DNA of 64,000 nt from JASHVB01 sp963762885 (GTDB taxonomy: Bacteria; Pseudomonadota; Alphaproteobacteria; Acetobacterales; Acetobacteraceae), in NCBI GenBank assembly GCA_963762885.1, contig CAVXNH010000077.1:248001-312000 (forward strand), given 5' to 3'. Below, one piece after another: positions 28,772 through 38,667 of this stretch (its first letter is position 1; every line of letters starts with the position of its first letter). The notes below the pieces were generated by a model. It searched no databases. It was not told where the DNA came from and was given only the letters and a program-made list of their open reading frames with translations. Position numbers and translations under genes: made by a program.

Positions 28772-29578
28772 CTAGTAAGGCTGCGGCGCTACGTCCAACC
28801 GCACCGCGATCCCCTCCAAGCCCGCTTTCGCTGCCGGATAACGTGCCAGGACCAGCGGATCGTGGCCCGGAATGATCGCGTTCAGCGCGCTGGCCAGCCG
28901 CCGCATCGTTGCATAACCGGCCAGCGTGTCCTCGTGGCTATGCAGGATCGGGAATGCCCGGCCTTCCTCCATATTGGCGTAGAAATGGCTGGCATCCGAC
29001 GCCAGCACCATCCAGCCGCGCTGCGTCCACACGCGCACCACCTGCAAGCCTTTCGAATGTCCGCCGACATGGTGGACCGATAGTCCGGGCGCTAACTCCT
29101 CGGCGCCGTCATGAAACACCACGCGGCCGGCGAACAGCTTGCGCACGATGGCGACGACGTCTTCCTCCTCGAACGGACCGCGCAGTCCCGCGTGGCACAT
29201 GCAGCGGCCGGTGCAATACGCCATCTCGATATCTTGTAGATGATAACGAGCGTTCGGGAACAGATCGTAGTTGCCGCAATGATCATAGTGCATGTGCGAC
29301 AGGATCACGTCTCGCACGTCCGCAGGCTCCACGCCCACCGCCTGCAACCCGATAGCGGGGGAGCGCAGGAACTGCCGTGCCCGCTTCTCCCCCATCGCCG
29401 CATCGAATCCAGTATCGAACACGAACGTCCCGTTGTCGCCCTTGATCGCCCAGACGAAGTAGTCCAGCGGCATCGGTCCGTCATGCGGGTCGCCACCGAT
29501 GAAGTTGTTCGCCCGCCGAGCGTTCGGATTATGCGCGTAGCGGATTGCGTAAACTTCGTATGGAGATTGCTCTGCCAT
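28772..29578 (-). CDS. Metallo-beta-lactamase-fold hydrolase, N-acyl-homoserine-lactonase-like
   Basis: The protein has 268 residues and the dinuclear zinc motif HMHYDHCGN (HxHxDH) near residue 107. The further ligands are in HVGGHSKG, DASHFY and the C-terminal PGHDP. The overall layout (VFDTGFD near residue 53, a helical insert before the second ligand set) matches AHL-lactonase-type enzymes that open lactone rings. It is the last gene behind the liv-type ABC operon, 4 nt after the binding-protein gene. That suggests it acts on whatever is imported rather than on a quorum signal; this is an inference from position. Confidence 0.82.
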   Translation of the reverse strand: MAEQSPYEVYAIRYAHNPNARRANNFIGGDPHDGPMPLDYFVWAIKGDNGTFVFDTGFDAAMGEKRARQFLRSPAIGLQAVGVEPADVRDVILSHMHYDHCGNYDLFPNARYHLQDIEMAYCTGRCMCHAGLRGPFEEEDVVAIVRKLFAGRVVFHDGAEELAPGLSVHHVGGHSKGLQVVRVWTQRGWMVLASDASHFYANMEEGRAFPILHSHEDTLAGYATMRRLASALNAIIPGHDPLVLARYPAAKAGLEGIAVRLDVAPQPY

Positions 29579-29582
29579 GGCA

Positions 29583-30824
29583 TCATGCCTTCCACTTCGC
29601 CTCTGCGGTTGCGACGTCGGGTGGGAACACCGTCACCGGGCGTCCGCCTTGCCACTGGACCATCACCATTTGGGCGCCGATGCGGCGGCCCTTCTCATCG
29701 TATTTCAAGTGATGGCCAGGGAAAAACAGTGCCGGTCCGTCCGTCATGTCCATCGCATGGATCGCGGCGTTCACCTTCTCTCGGTCGGCTGCCCCGGCAC
29801 GTTCCAGCGCTTCCTTCAAAATCAAGACGTGCACATAGGCGAAGATCAAATCATGACCGAACCACGGCTCCTTGGTGCGCTCGACGAAGCGTTTCGACAC
29901 ATCGTCCACTGCCTTGCCCGGCCAGTTTGCCAATCCGACAAGCACGCCTTCCAGTTCGTCGGCACCGGCGTTCTTCAGCAGTTCGGGCACCGCCCAGTGC
30001 CCACCATTGCCGATCAGCGGCAGCTTGGTTGGCGGCATGTTGTATTCGCTGAACTTGTCCACCAGCAGCTTGTCGTCCGGCACATTGGTCGATGTCAGTA
30101 GCACGAAGTCGGGGCGCGCGCTGCGCAGCGGCTGCACCAAGGTCGTCGCGTCAGTCAGTGGCGGCGTGTAGGTCTGGTCAGCTACCGGCGTGAGCTTCTG
30201 ATCGGTGAGAACATGCTCTCGGATCGGCTTCATAAAGCTCACGGACGCGGCAGTGTTGTCGCCGATCAAACCGACCTTGGTCGGCCGCTTGCCGGATGCT
30301 TTCTCGGCCAGCGCCATGATAACCGGAACCATGTCCTCTGCCTGCTGGACTGCTGTCGGCGAGGACTGGAACACGTATTTATAGCCGCGTCCGGTGATGA
30401 GGTCGGAGTAACTCAGCGTCAGCCACGGCATTTGCGCGCGTTCGGTAACCTCGGTGACGGCCAGAGTGAATGTGGAAAGCCAGCAACCGAAACCGCCGAC
30501 CACATCCGGCTCCTGGGCCAGCATGCGTTGCGCAGCGTCCTTCGCTTTTTCCGCCGAATCTCCCGTGTCATATTCGAGCAGGTGCAGCTTGGCGCCGCCC
30601 ATCGACTTGATGCCGCCGGCGTTGTTAATGTCTTCAATCGCCATGCGGGCGCCCATTTGCTCCAGGATACCCTGACGCGCCCAGGGGCCGGACAGCGGCA
30701 CGATCATGGCGATCTTCACGTCCTTCGTCTGCGCACGCAGCCTGCGCGGCGCCAGTGCCGAAGCGCCACCGGCAAGGCCAAGTCCCAACGCGGTGCGGCG
30801 GCCGATCGAGGATTTGTGGGTCAT
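29583..30824 (-). CDS. ABC transporter substrate-binding protein, LivK/amide-binding type, Tat-exported
   Basis: The 413-residue periplasmic binding protein starts with a twin-arginine signal (IGRRTALGLGLAGGASA, R9-R10). The mature part begins near DVKIAMIVPLSGPWARQG, typical of the Peripla_BP_6 family that binds branched-chain amino acids, amides, urea or aromatic acids. The ligand cannot be told from the sequence. It lies 27 nt downstream of livF, so the transporter order on this strand is livH, livM-livG, livF, binding protein, lactonase. Confidence 0.92.
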   Translation of the reverse strand: MTHKSSIGRRTALGLGLAGGASALAPRRLRAQTKDVKIAMIVPLSGPWARQGILEQMGARMAIEDINNAGGIKSMGGAKLHLLEYDTGDSAEKAKDAAQRMLAQEPDVVGGFGCWLSTFTLAVTEVTERAQMPWLTLSYSDLITGRGYKYVFQSSPTAVQQAEDMVPVIMALAEKASGKRPTKVGLIGDNTAASVSFMKPIREHVLTDQKLTPVADQTYTPPLTDATTLVQPLRSARPDFVLLTSTNVPDDKLLVDKFSEYNMPPTKLPLIGNGGHWAVPELLKNAGADELEGVLVGLANWPGKAVDDVSKRFVERTKEPWFGHDLIFAYVHVLILKEALERAGAADREKVNAAIHAMDMTDGPALFFPGHHLKYDEKGRRIGAQMVMVQWQGGRPVTVFPPDVATAEAKWKA

Positions 30825-30851
30825 GGTACGGTCTCCCTTTAAGTCGTTGTT

Positions 30852-31568
30852 CTATGCGTCGGTCAGCCCGAGATAGGCGCGGCGGACGCGATCGTCGGCG
30901 AGCAATGTTTCGTATGGCCCGTCCAGGACCATGTGGCCGGTTTCCAGGACATAACCGTGGTCGGACAATTCCAGTGCTTCAGCGACGCGTTGCTCGACCA
31001 GCAGGATGGTCACGCCATCCTCGCGATGGATTTGCGAAATGCGCTCGAAGATCATGTCGGCGACGGCGGGCGCCAGTCCCATCGACGGTTCATCCAGCAT
31101 CAGCAATTTCGGTACCGAAGCCAGCCCCCGTCCCACCGCCAGCATCTGCTGCTCTCCTCCCGAGAGCGTTCCCGCCAGTTGGTGAGCACGTTCGTGCAAG
31201 ATTGGAAACAGCGCGTGGATACGCTCCAGCGTGTGCCGCCACTGCGACCGGCCAGCCTTCGTGTAAGCTCCCATCTCCAGATTCTCGAGCACGGTCAGGG
31301 TCTTGAAAACCTGCCGGCCCTCCGGCACATGCGCGATGCCAAGATGCGCGCGTTCCGACGCCGCACAGGTGCTCAGGTCGTTGCCGCGGAAACTGATACT
31401 GCCTTGCAGCGGCGGCACAACGCCGCAGATGGTTTTGAACAGTGTGGACTTTCCGGCACCGTTCGGGCCAACGACCGTAACGAATTGGCCCTCTGCGACG
31501 GTGAGCGACACGTCGGTGAGTGCGCGCAATCCACCATAGGCGACAGACAGGTTGCGGACCTCAAGCAT
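30852..31568 (-). CDS. livF: ABC transporter ATP-binding protein, LivF type
   Basis: A 238-residue nucleotide-binding subunit. Walker A is GPNGAGKST (near residue 37), the ABC signature is LSGGEQQMLAVGRGL, Walker B is LLMLDEPSMGLAP, and the H-loop region is VEQRVAEALEL. Within liv-type systems it is the shorter of the two ATPases. Its start overlaps the livM-livG stop by 8 nt. Confidence 0.93.
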   Translation of the reverse strand: MLEVRNLSVAYGGLRALTDVSLTVAEGQFVTVVGPNGAGKSTLFKTICGVVPPLQGSISFRGNDLSTCAASERAHLGIAHVPEGRQVFKTLTVLENLEMGAYTKAGRSQWRHTLERIHALFPILHERAHQLAGTLSGGEQQMLAVGRGLASVPKLLMLDEPSMGLAPAVADMIFERISQIHREDGVTILLVEQRVAEALELSDHGYVLETGHMVLDGPYETLLADDRVRRAYLGLTDA

Positions 31569-33324
31569 TTTGCTTCGCCAGCCACTTCTTTCCGAGATAA
31601 GCCTCGATCACCGAGTGATTCTCGACCACATCGCGAGGCAGTCCACTTGCCAGCACGCGACCATGGTCCAACACAAGAAACCGATCGGCGATCCGCATCA
31701 TGGCGTGCATGGTGTGTTCGATAATCACGATCGTCATCCCGTCATCGCGCAGCCGAGCCAGCACGTCCAGCACCTCATCGCATTCGTCGCGCCCCAGTCC
31801 TGCCAGCGTCTCGTCCAGCAGCAGAAGCCGCGGACGCCCGGCCAATCCTCGCGCCAGTTCCATAAGCCGCAACTGCTTGTTGGTGAGTTGTCCGGCCAAT
31901 GTGCCGGCCTGCCGATGCAGCCCGACGCGCGCCAGCGCACCAAACGCTGCATCAATCGCTGCGTGATCCGGCAATCCGGCGCCGTAAGCGCCGACAATAA
32001 CATTGTCCAGCAGCGGCAATCTTGGAAAGCTGCGCACGACCTGGAACGTGCGGGCGACGCCCATACGGCAGACCTGGTGCACCTTGCGGCCCAGCATTTG
32101 CTCTCCGGCGAGCATTGCACGGCCTTCATCCGCTGTCAGCACGCCGTTCAGCAGGTTGAACAGTGTGGTCTTGCCCGCACCGTTAGGACCGATGATCCCA
32201 AGGATCTCGCCTTCCGTAACGGCAAAACTCACTTCGCTGACAGCGCGCAAACCGCCGAACGAACGCGACAGCCCGGTGACTTCCAACAGCGTGCCGGCCG
32301 CACGAGTTCCGATGACATGGGCCGTTGGCGTCGCGGCAACCAGCGGCGCGGGCGGCGGCAAAGCACGCCGGAACCAACGGTCGCGGATCGTCCAGTACAA
32401 CCCTTCCGGGGCGGCCAGCATGATGATGATGATCGCCGCGCCATACACCACGCCCTGGATGCCCGGCAGGTAATTCCCCAGTTCGGCGTTCAATGACTCC
32501 GCCAGCGGCACCAGGATCGCGGCACCGATGATCGGCCCCCACACCGCGGCCACGCCTCCGAACAGCGTCACTACGACGGCCTGCGCGGAGACCAGCATGC
32601 CGAACACCGAATCCGGTGTGACCACCAACAATACACATGCATACAGGCCGCCCGCCGCTGCGGCGATCATGCCGGACACTACCAGCGCACGCATTTTCCA
32701 CAGGCGAGCATTAAGGCCAGCGGCCTCCGCGGCAAGCTCGTTCTGCCGGATTGCCAGCAGGGCGAGGCCGAAGCGCGAGTTCTCCATCAGCATGCAGGCC
32801 ACCGTGCCGGCGACCAGAAGTCCGACCGCCACCACCGTGTACCAATGCGGATTGGTGAATGCGAGATACGCCACCGGATGTTCGCGATGCATCGGCAGCG
32901 ACATCTCCTGCAATCCCAGGTATTGCAGCACATAGAGAATGGCGAGCGGATACGCGAGCATCGCCAGCGCAAAGTAGTGTCCGCGCAACCGGAACGTCGG
33001 CAGGCCGATCAGGATTGCCGCCACCGCCGCCACCGCCATCCCAAGCGGAATACCGAGCCAGGGTGTCAGATTCCAATACACCAGTGTCAGTGTTACGGTA
33101 TAAGCGCCAATGCCGAAGAACGACGCATGGCCGAACGAGAGTTGTCCGCCGTACCCGGACAAGATGTTCCAGGATACGCCGAACACCGCCCAGATCGGCA
33201 CCATGGTGAGGATGAGCTGGTAGTAGCTGTTGCTGACGAACGCCGACGCACCCAGATACGCCACCGAAATCACGGCCAGCCCGATCAGGTCGCGTCGCAG
33301 CCGGACGCTTGCGCCCTGCCTCAT
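31561..33324 (-). CDS. Fused ABC permease-ATPase, LivM-LivG type
   Basis: One open frame of 587 residues joins a LivM-type permease (about residues 1-330, with ILSGYGGQLSFGHASFFGIGAY and FRLRGHYFALAMLA) to a LivG-type ATPase. The ATPase part has Walker A GPNGAGKTT, then GVARTFQVVRSFPRL, a degenerate signature TNKQLRLMELARGL instead of LSGG, and Walker B LLLLDETLAGL. Fusions of this kind are common in high-affinity branched-chain transporters of proteobacteria. The signature change (LTNKQ) is seen in many LivG-like proteins. The start at 33324 overlaps the livH stop (ATGA); the longer frame upstream lies in livH. Confidence 0.92.
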   Translation of the reverse strand: MRQGASVRLRRDLIGLAVISVAYLGASAFVSNSYYQLILTMVPIWAVFGVSWNILSGYGGQLSFGHASFFGIGAYTVTLTLVYWNLTPWLGIPLGMAVAAVAAILIGLPTFRLRGHYFALAMLAYPLAILYVLQYLGLQEMSLPMHREHPVAYLAFTNPHWYTVVAVGLLVAGTVACMLMENSRFGLALLAIRQNELAAEAAGLNARLWKMRALVVSGMIAAAAGGLYACVLLVVTPDSVFGMLVSAQAVVVTLFGGVAAVWGPIIGAAILVPLAESLNAELGNYLPGIQGVVYGAAIIIIMLAAPEGLYWTIRDRWFRRALPPPAPLVAATPTAHVIGTRAAGTLLEVTGLSRSFGGLRAVSEVSFAVTEGEILGIIGPNGAGKTTLFNLLNGVLTADEGRAMLAGEQMLGRKVHQVCRMGVARTFQVVRSFPRLPLLDNVIVGAYGAGLPDHAAIDAAFGALARVGLHRQAGTLAGQLTNKQLRLMELARGLAGRPRLLLLDETLAGLGRDECDEVLDVLARLRDDGMTIVIIEHTMHAMMRIADRFLVLDHGRVLASGLPRDVVENHSVIEAYLGKKWLAKQNA

Positions 33325-34298
33325 GCGCGTTCCGCCGAGCGGCCGAACAGGCCTTGCGGGCGTAGCATGATGATCAGCAGGAACACCACGAAGATGGCGG
33401 CGTTTTGCAATTGCGGCGGCAGTACCAGGGCGGAGCATTGCTGCACGAAGCCGACCGTCAGCCCGCCCCAGAAGGCGCCGAGAATGCTGCCCATGCCGCC
33501 TAACACGACGCCAGAATACATGATGATGACGTAGTCGAAACCGACGAACGGCCCGAAGGACAGATAGGTGGCCATCAGCCCTCCGGCGATCGCGGTTATG
33601 CCGCTGCCGATACCGAAGGCAATCCGGTAGGCGCGGTCGACGTTGATGCCCATGTAGGTGGCGGCAGTGGGATTGTCGGCCGCGGCACGCAGGGCCTTGC
33701 CCAACCTGGTGTATTCCAGCAGCAGGTACAGCGAGATCGCGACAATAATCGCAACAGCGCAGGCGATCAGGCGTGCCTTATTGAGAAACAACGTGGCGTC
33801 GCCATAAATCGGCCCGATCTCAAACGCGCGCGAGGCCAGCGGGGTGCGCACTGTTTGCGGCGTGGAGCCGAACAGGATCAGGCCGCCGTTCTGTAAAATC
33901 AGCGAGATGCCCAGGGTGATGACCAATTGGCCGAAATGGCCCTCGTCCTGCGTGCCGGTGGTACGCAGGCCGGACACGCGGCTGATGAGGAATTTGTGCA
34001 GCAGCGCGCCGCCGACGAACACGATCGGACCGGCGCAGATTGCGCCGACGAACGGTCCGAAATAGGGACCAAGGAACGCCAGCACGCCACCGCCGGTAAC
34101 CAGATACAGGCTGGCGAACATGCCCAGCATCAGCAGTTCGCCCTGGGCAAAATTGACGATCTTCATGACACCGAAGATTAGCCCGAGGCCGATGCACATC
34201 AGGCCATAGACGCAACCGATGGTGATGCCTGCGGCGAGCGCGTTCAGCACGTTCTCGATGAGAACTTCCAAATCCACCGGTTTCCGTCCGCCTCCCAT
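33321..34298 (-). CDS. livH: ABC transporter permease, LivH type
   Basis: A membrane subunit of about 320 residues with eight or so helices. Hallmarks are GLGLIFGVMKIVNFAQGELLMLG near the start and LRAAADNPTAATYMGINVDR, the loop that contacts the ATPase. It is the first gene of the transporter operon. The ATG at 34298 has no clear ribosome site; a GTG at 34277 with GGAGG some 13 nt upstream is an alternative start that would drop seven residues. A family C repeat remnant lies immediately upstream. Confidence 0.92.
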   Translation of the reverse strand: MGGGRKPVDLEVLIENVLNALAAGITIGCVYGLMCIGLGLIFGVMKIVNFAQGELLMLGMFASLYLVTGGGVLAFLGPYFGPFVGAICAGPIVFVGGALLHKFLISRVSGLRTTGTQDEGHFGQLVITLGISLILQNGGLILFGSTPQTVRTPLASRAFEIGPIYGDATLFLNKARLIACAVAIIVAISLYLLLEYTRLGKALRAAADNPTAATYMGINVDRAYRIAFGIGSGITAIAGGLMATYLSFGPFVGFDYVIIMYSGVVLGGMGSILGAFWGGLTVGFVQQCSALVLPPQLQNAAIFVVFLLIIMLRPQGLFGRSAERA

Positions 34299-34301
34299 TT
34301 A

Positions 34302-34365
34302 TCGTCATGACCGGGCTTGATCCCACCAACCTGCGCGGATGGCTGGAGCAAGACCGGTCATGCGG
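34302..34365. repeat. Decayed palindromic element, family C, between livH and rsmG
   Basis: GTCATGACCGGGCTTGATCC on the left and GCAAGACCGGTCATGCGG on the right pair imperfectly. It fills the divergent livH-rsmG region, where promoters are expected. Confidence 0.6.
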
Positions 34366-34452
34366 TAAGCGCAGTCATAGCTGCTCGGCGCTGTTGTCTC
34401 AAGCGTGGCGTCCGGGCTTTGGCCGAATGCTGCGTTGGCGTATAGCGGCGGG

Positions 34453-35041
34453 ATGGAACGCGGATCCGTGCCACAGGATGCTTCTCCGGCGCTACAGCGC
34501 TATGTCGAACTGCTGCGGCGGTGGAACAAGTCGATCAATCTGGTCAGCGCGCGTGACATACCTGCGCTGTGGACACGCCACATCGCCGACAGCCTGCAAC
34601 TTGGCACGCTGTGGAAGCGCCGGCCGGAACGGGCGATCGATCTGGGCTCGGGTGGTGGATTTCCCGGGCTGGTGCTGGCAATTCGAGTACGGCCTGCAGT
34701 TCGATCTGATAGAGCAAGATCAGGGGAAGGCAGCGTTTTTGCGGGAGGCAGCGCGGGTGACCGGCGCTCCGGTCACCGTCATCGCAACGAAGATCGAAGA
34801 TGCGGCGGTGTCGCAAGCGCCGCTGGTGACCGCACGCGGCCTGGCGCCGCTGTCGCGCCTGTTGGGCTACGCAGAGCCTCTGCTGACGCCGGACGGCGAA
34901 TGTTTGTTTCTGAAAAGCCGCGCTGTTGAAAAGGAAATTGCCGAGGCGCTGTCGCATTGGACGATGCAAATTGAGAGAATTCCGAGCGTCACCGATGCCG
35001 ATGGGGTGATCTTGCGTGTGTCGGAGATTGCGCGAATGTAA
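34453..35041 (+). CDS. rsmG: 16S rRNA (guanine527-N7)-methyltransferase RsmG, frameshifted
   Basis: RsmG methylates G527 of 16S rRNA with S-adenosylmethionine. The first frame carries LLRRWNKSINLVSARD and WTRHIADSLQL, then the SAM-binding IDLGSGGGFPGLVLAI. The second frame, from about 34685, carries FDLIEQDQGKAAFLREAARVTG, VTARGLAPLSRLLGYAEPLL and the C-terminal strand pair. One base near 34680 is enough to join them. The ATG at 34453 follows GCGGCGGG closely. In most alphaproteobacteria rsmG sits with mnmG and parAB; here it is alone. Confidence 0.9.
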
Positions 35042-35140
35042 TGTGGCGGGCCAGGGATGCCATCATGCGGTTCGACAGAGCCGCGTCACCCTGATACCAG
35101 CGATCCTGAGCCACGCGGCGCGGAGGTGGACGCAACGATC

Positions 35141-36007
35141 ATGAACGACCAGGTGACCGAAGACCCACAAACGATCCTGGACCGGCTGGAACAACAGTCG
35201 GTCCGCTACATGACGCCATGCGGCGACACCGGCATGGTTTGGCACATCTGGGACGCGTCCGGTGGCGAAGCTCCGGTTCTGGTGTTGTTTCACGGTGGCG
35301 CCGGTTCATGGCGGCACTGGGCGCACAACATTCCTGTGCTGTCGCAACATTATCGCCTGCTGGTTCCGGACCTGCCGGGCCTGGGCGAATCTGCAACTCC
35401 ATCGAATATCGGCACCGCGGAGGCGATTGCCGAGGTGGTGGCTGCCGGCATCGATGCGGTGCTGGGGCCTGAAACTTCCTATGACCTGGCCGGATTTTCC
35501 TTTGGCGGCACGATGGCGAGCTGCGTTGCCGCGATCCACGGGGCGCGGGTTCGTTCGCTGACTCTCATCGGTTCGGGCGGCGTGGGTCCGTCCAATAGCG
35601 GGATCGAGCTGCTGAAGGTGCGGCATCTTGCGGGGCAGGAACGGATGGACGCGCATCGCACCAACCTCAACCGGTTGATGATCGCGGATCCGGCGAAGAT
35701 CGACGCGCTGGCGCTGACGATCCAGGACTGGAACACGATGCACTCGCGAGTAAAGACGCCGCTGCTGTCGAGCAGTGGAGCGTTGTGGCGCGCGCTTGAT
35801 AAGGTGCATGTGCCGCTCAACGGGATTTGGGGCGACCGGGATGCGCCGGCAAATCCGCGCGCGGCCGAACGCGTCGCTGTGCTGCGTGCCCGGCGGCCGC
35901 AGGCGGATGTGCGCATGGTCCCGGGTGCCGGACATTGGGTAGCGTATGAAGCGCCGGAACAGGTCAATGCGCTGCTTGTGGAAATGCTGCGGCGAACCAG
36001 GCCATAA
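35141..36007 (+). CDS. Alpha/beta hydrolase
   Basis: A 288-residue alpha/beta-hydrolase. The oxyanion-hole segment is LFHGGAGSWRHW, the nucleophile elbow is GFSFGGTMAS, and the late acid and base are in GDRDAPA and GAGHWVAYE. The family covers esterases, C-C bond hydrolases and dehalogenases, so the substrate is open. The start at 35141 is chosen because CGGAGGTGG precedes it; a longer frame from 35057 exists. It is followed after 14 nt by the tandem CoA-transferase gene with a strong AGGAGGAG site, suggesting a joint acyl-CoA or ester pathway. Confidence 0.88.
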   Translation: MNDQVTEDPQTILDRLEQQSVRYMTPCGDTGMVWHIWDASGGEAPVLVLFHGGAGSWRHWAHNIPVLSQHYRLLVPDLPGLGESATPSNIGTAEAIAEVVAAGIDAVLGPETSYDLAGFSFGGTMASCVAAIHGARVRSLTLIGSGGVGPSNSGIELLKVRHLAGQERMDAHRTNLNRLMIADPAKIDALALTIQDWNTMHSRVKTPLLSSSGALWRALDKVHVPLNGIWGDRDAPANPRAAERVAVLRARRPQADVRMVPGAGHWVAYEAPEQVNALLVEMLRRTRP

Positions 36008-36021
36008 CAGGAGGAGACGCC

Positions 36022-38636
36022 ATGTCGGATGCCAGCGCGATCGAACGCGGCCCCGGCGAGATGATGGGCAACGCTGGTCCGGGCATGTTGTCCGGGCTGC
36101 GGGTCATCGAGATCGCCGACGAGCGTGCGGAATATACCGGGCTGCTGCTGTCGGGTCTCGGCGCGGAGGTGGTGAAGATAGAACCGCCGGAGGGCAACGC
36201 GACGCGGCGCATCGGGCCGTTCCTGGAGGACCAGCCCGGCCTGGAACGCTCGTTATTCTTCTGGAACTATAATCGCGGCAAGAAATCCGTCGTGCTGGAT
36301 TTGCGCGAGGCGCCGGCGCGGGAGCGGTTGTTGCGCCTGTTGGAAGGCGCCGATGTGCTGCTGGATTCGTCGTGCGGCGCGCTGAATGTCGGGCTCGGGC
36401 TGGATCGCGCGGAGTTGCATGCCCGTTTTCCAGCCCTGGTCACGGCGCGCATGACGCCGTTCGGCGATGACGGGCCTTGGTCGCAGTTCAAAGGGTCCGA
36501 CCTGATCCATCTCGCACTGGGCGGGGTGATGATGAATTGCGGCTACGATCCGGATCCGAAGCTGGAATACGACACGCCGCCGATCGCACCGCAGATCTGG
36601 CACGCCTACCACATCGCGGGAGAGCAATTGGCGACGGGGATTATCGCGGCGCTGATCCATCGGTATCGGACCGGGGAGGGGCAGGACGTTTCGGTCGCGG
36701 TGCACGAGGCGGTGTCAAAAAATCCCGAACTCGACATCATGCATTGGGTAATGCGGCGGGTGCCGTTGTGGCGCTCGACCAACCGCCATGCGGGCGAGAC
36801 GCCAAATCATTCGCCAAGCATCAGCCACACCAAGGACGGGCGCTGGTTCATCTCGCACGGCATGGGCGCGCGCGATCTGAAGAACCTGGTGCCGTTGTTG
36901 TCGAAATACGGCATGCAGGCCGATCTGCAACCACCGCCGCCGGATGCCGATTTGAAGGCGCGGCAGGTGCCGGGATCGGCGACGGGCGACGAGGCGCGGG
37001 CGCATATGCTCGACGTGGTGCAGCGTTTCATCCGCGCCTGGACCTATGCCGACATGCCGTGGCGCGAAGCGCAGGACGCGGGCCTGCTATGGGCGCCACT
37101 GCGCAAGCCGCACGAGAATGCGCTCGACGAACATTGGTTGCGGCGCAAGAGCTTTGCCGATGTGCCGCATCCGGAACATGGCCGTAGCTTTCGCTATCCG
37201 ACCAGCAAGTGGCTCAGTACAGGCGACAAGTTGGCAGGTCGGTCGTCGCGCCCCTTTGCTGGGCGAGGATACCGAAACGGTGTTTTCCTCCACGGCGCGT
37301 AGGCCGAGCGTGCCGGCGCAGCCGCGCGGTCATGCTAACCCGCTAATGTCGGCGGCGCACGGGAAGCCGTTTCCGTTACAGGGTGTGAAGATTCTTGATT
37401 TTGCGTGGTTCCTGGCGTCGGCGGGCGGCACGCGGTTCCTTGCCGCAATGGGCGCGGAAAGCTTCAAGGTGGAGTGGAAGGACAATCCAGACACGCGATT
37501 GGCGGCGATGGCGCCGGTCGGCGGACGTGCGGCGCGCGATGCTGCGACGGGGCCATTGCCGGGGGTCAGGGACCACAACATGGGCGGCCAGTTCAACAAC
37601 AAGAACGCCGGAAAGCGTGGTATATCGCTGAACATCCGCCATCCGAAGGGTTTGCAGATCGCCAAGGATCTCGTGCGTATCTGCGATGTCGTGGCGGAGG
37701 GATTTTCGCCCGGTGTGCTGCAACGGCTTGGGCTTGGCTACGACGTGCTGAAATCGATACGGCCGGACATCATCTATATCCAGCAGTCCGGCATGGGCTC
37801 GCACGGGTTGTACGGGCGGATGCGCACCGTCGGACCGGTTGCAGCGGCGTTTGCCGGGCAGGGCGATATGTCGGGTCTGCCGGACCCGGCGATGCCGGTG
37901 GGGTGGGGATATTCATATCTCGACTGGATGGGCGCGTACGGTTATGCGCTGGCCATCCTCGGTGCGCTGTACCTATCGGGATCGCACGGGGCAGGGACAG
38001 TGGATCGACGCCTCGCAATGCAAGTCGGGATTGTTCCTGACCGGCACGACAATTCTCGATTGGTCCGCAAATGATCGGGTATGGGCGCGGTATGGCAACC
38101 GCTCACCGTACAAGCCGGCGGCGCCGCATGGGGCGTATCGCTGCACCGGCGCCGATCGCTGGATCGCCATCGCCTGCTTCACCGATGCGGAATGGCGCGC
38201 GCTGGCAGACGTAGCAGGGCAGGGGGTCTGGCTCGAAGACCGGCGCTTCGCGACGTTGGCCGATCGGCTGGCGCATCAGAATGCGCTGGATGCGGCAGTG
38301 GAAAGCTGGACGGCAACGCAGGATCCGTTCGATTGCATGACGGCACTGCAGCGCGCCGGCGTGCCGGCCGGCGTTTGCCAGAATGCGGAGGATCGTTGCG
38401 ACCGCGATCCCCAACTGCGTCACCTGAAGTGGCTGACGGAGGTTACCGGCAGCAAGATCGGCACATGGCCGGTCTATGAACTGCCGATGAAGTTCGGTCG
38501 CACGCCGGCTTATATCGGTGGCCCGATCGATCGTGGCGCGCCCTGCTACGGCGAAGACAATGAATGGTTGCTGACCAACCTGCTGGGTATGACAAGCTCG
38601 GATGTCGAGAAGCTGGTGGAGGAGGGCGTGCTATGA
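36022..38636 (+). CDS. Tandem-domain CaiB/BaiF (family III) CoA-transferase, frameshifted
   Basis: Family III CoA-transferases move CoA between acids such as formate/oxalate, carnitine or succinate/aryl-succinates. This reading unit holds two complete domains of about 430 residues each. The first has GLRVIEIADERAEYTGLLLSGLGAEVVKIEPPEG and ends with GRRAPLLGEDTE; the second begins VKILDFAWFLASAGGTRFLAAMGAESFKVEW and ends near 38636. The catalytic-Asp position seen in simple family members is unclear in the first domain. The frame breaks near 37225 and 37990; joined, the protein is about 870 residues. No stop or good ribosome site separates the domains, so a true double-domain protein is likely. 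Confidence 0.82.
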
Positions 38637-38667
38637 GGACGGATCCGTGTCTTCCGGGTAGCAGCGG

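Noticed and set aside
28772..29578. Quorum-quenching system based on the AHL-lactonase-like gene
   Set aside because: No luxI/luxR genes are present in the window and the gene is placed behind a nutrient-type ABC transporter, so a signalling role is not supported.
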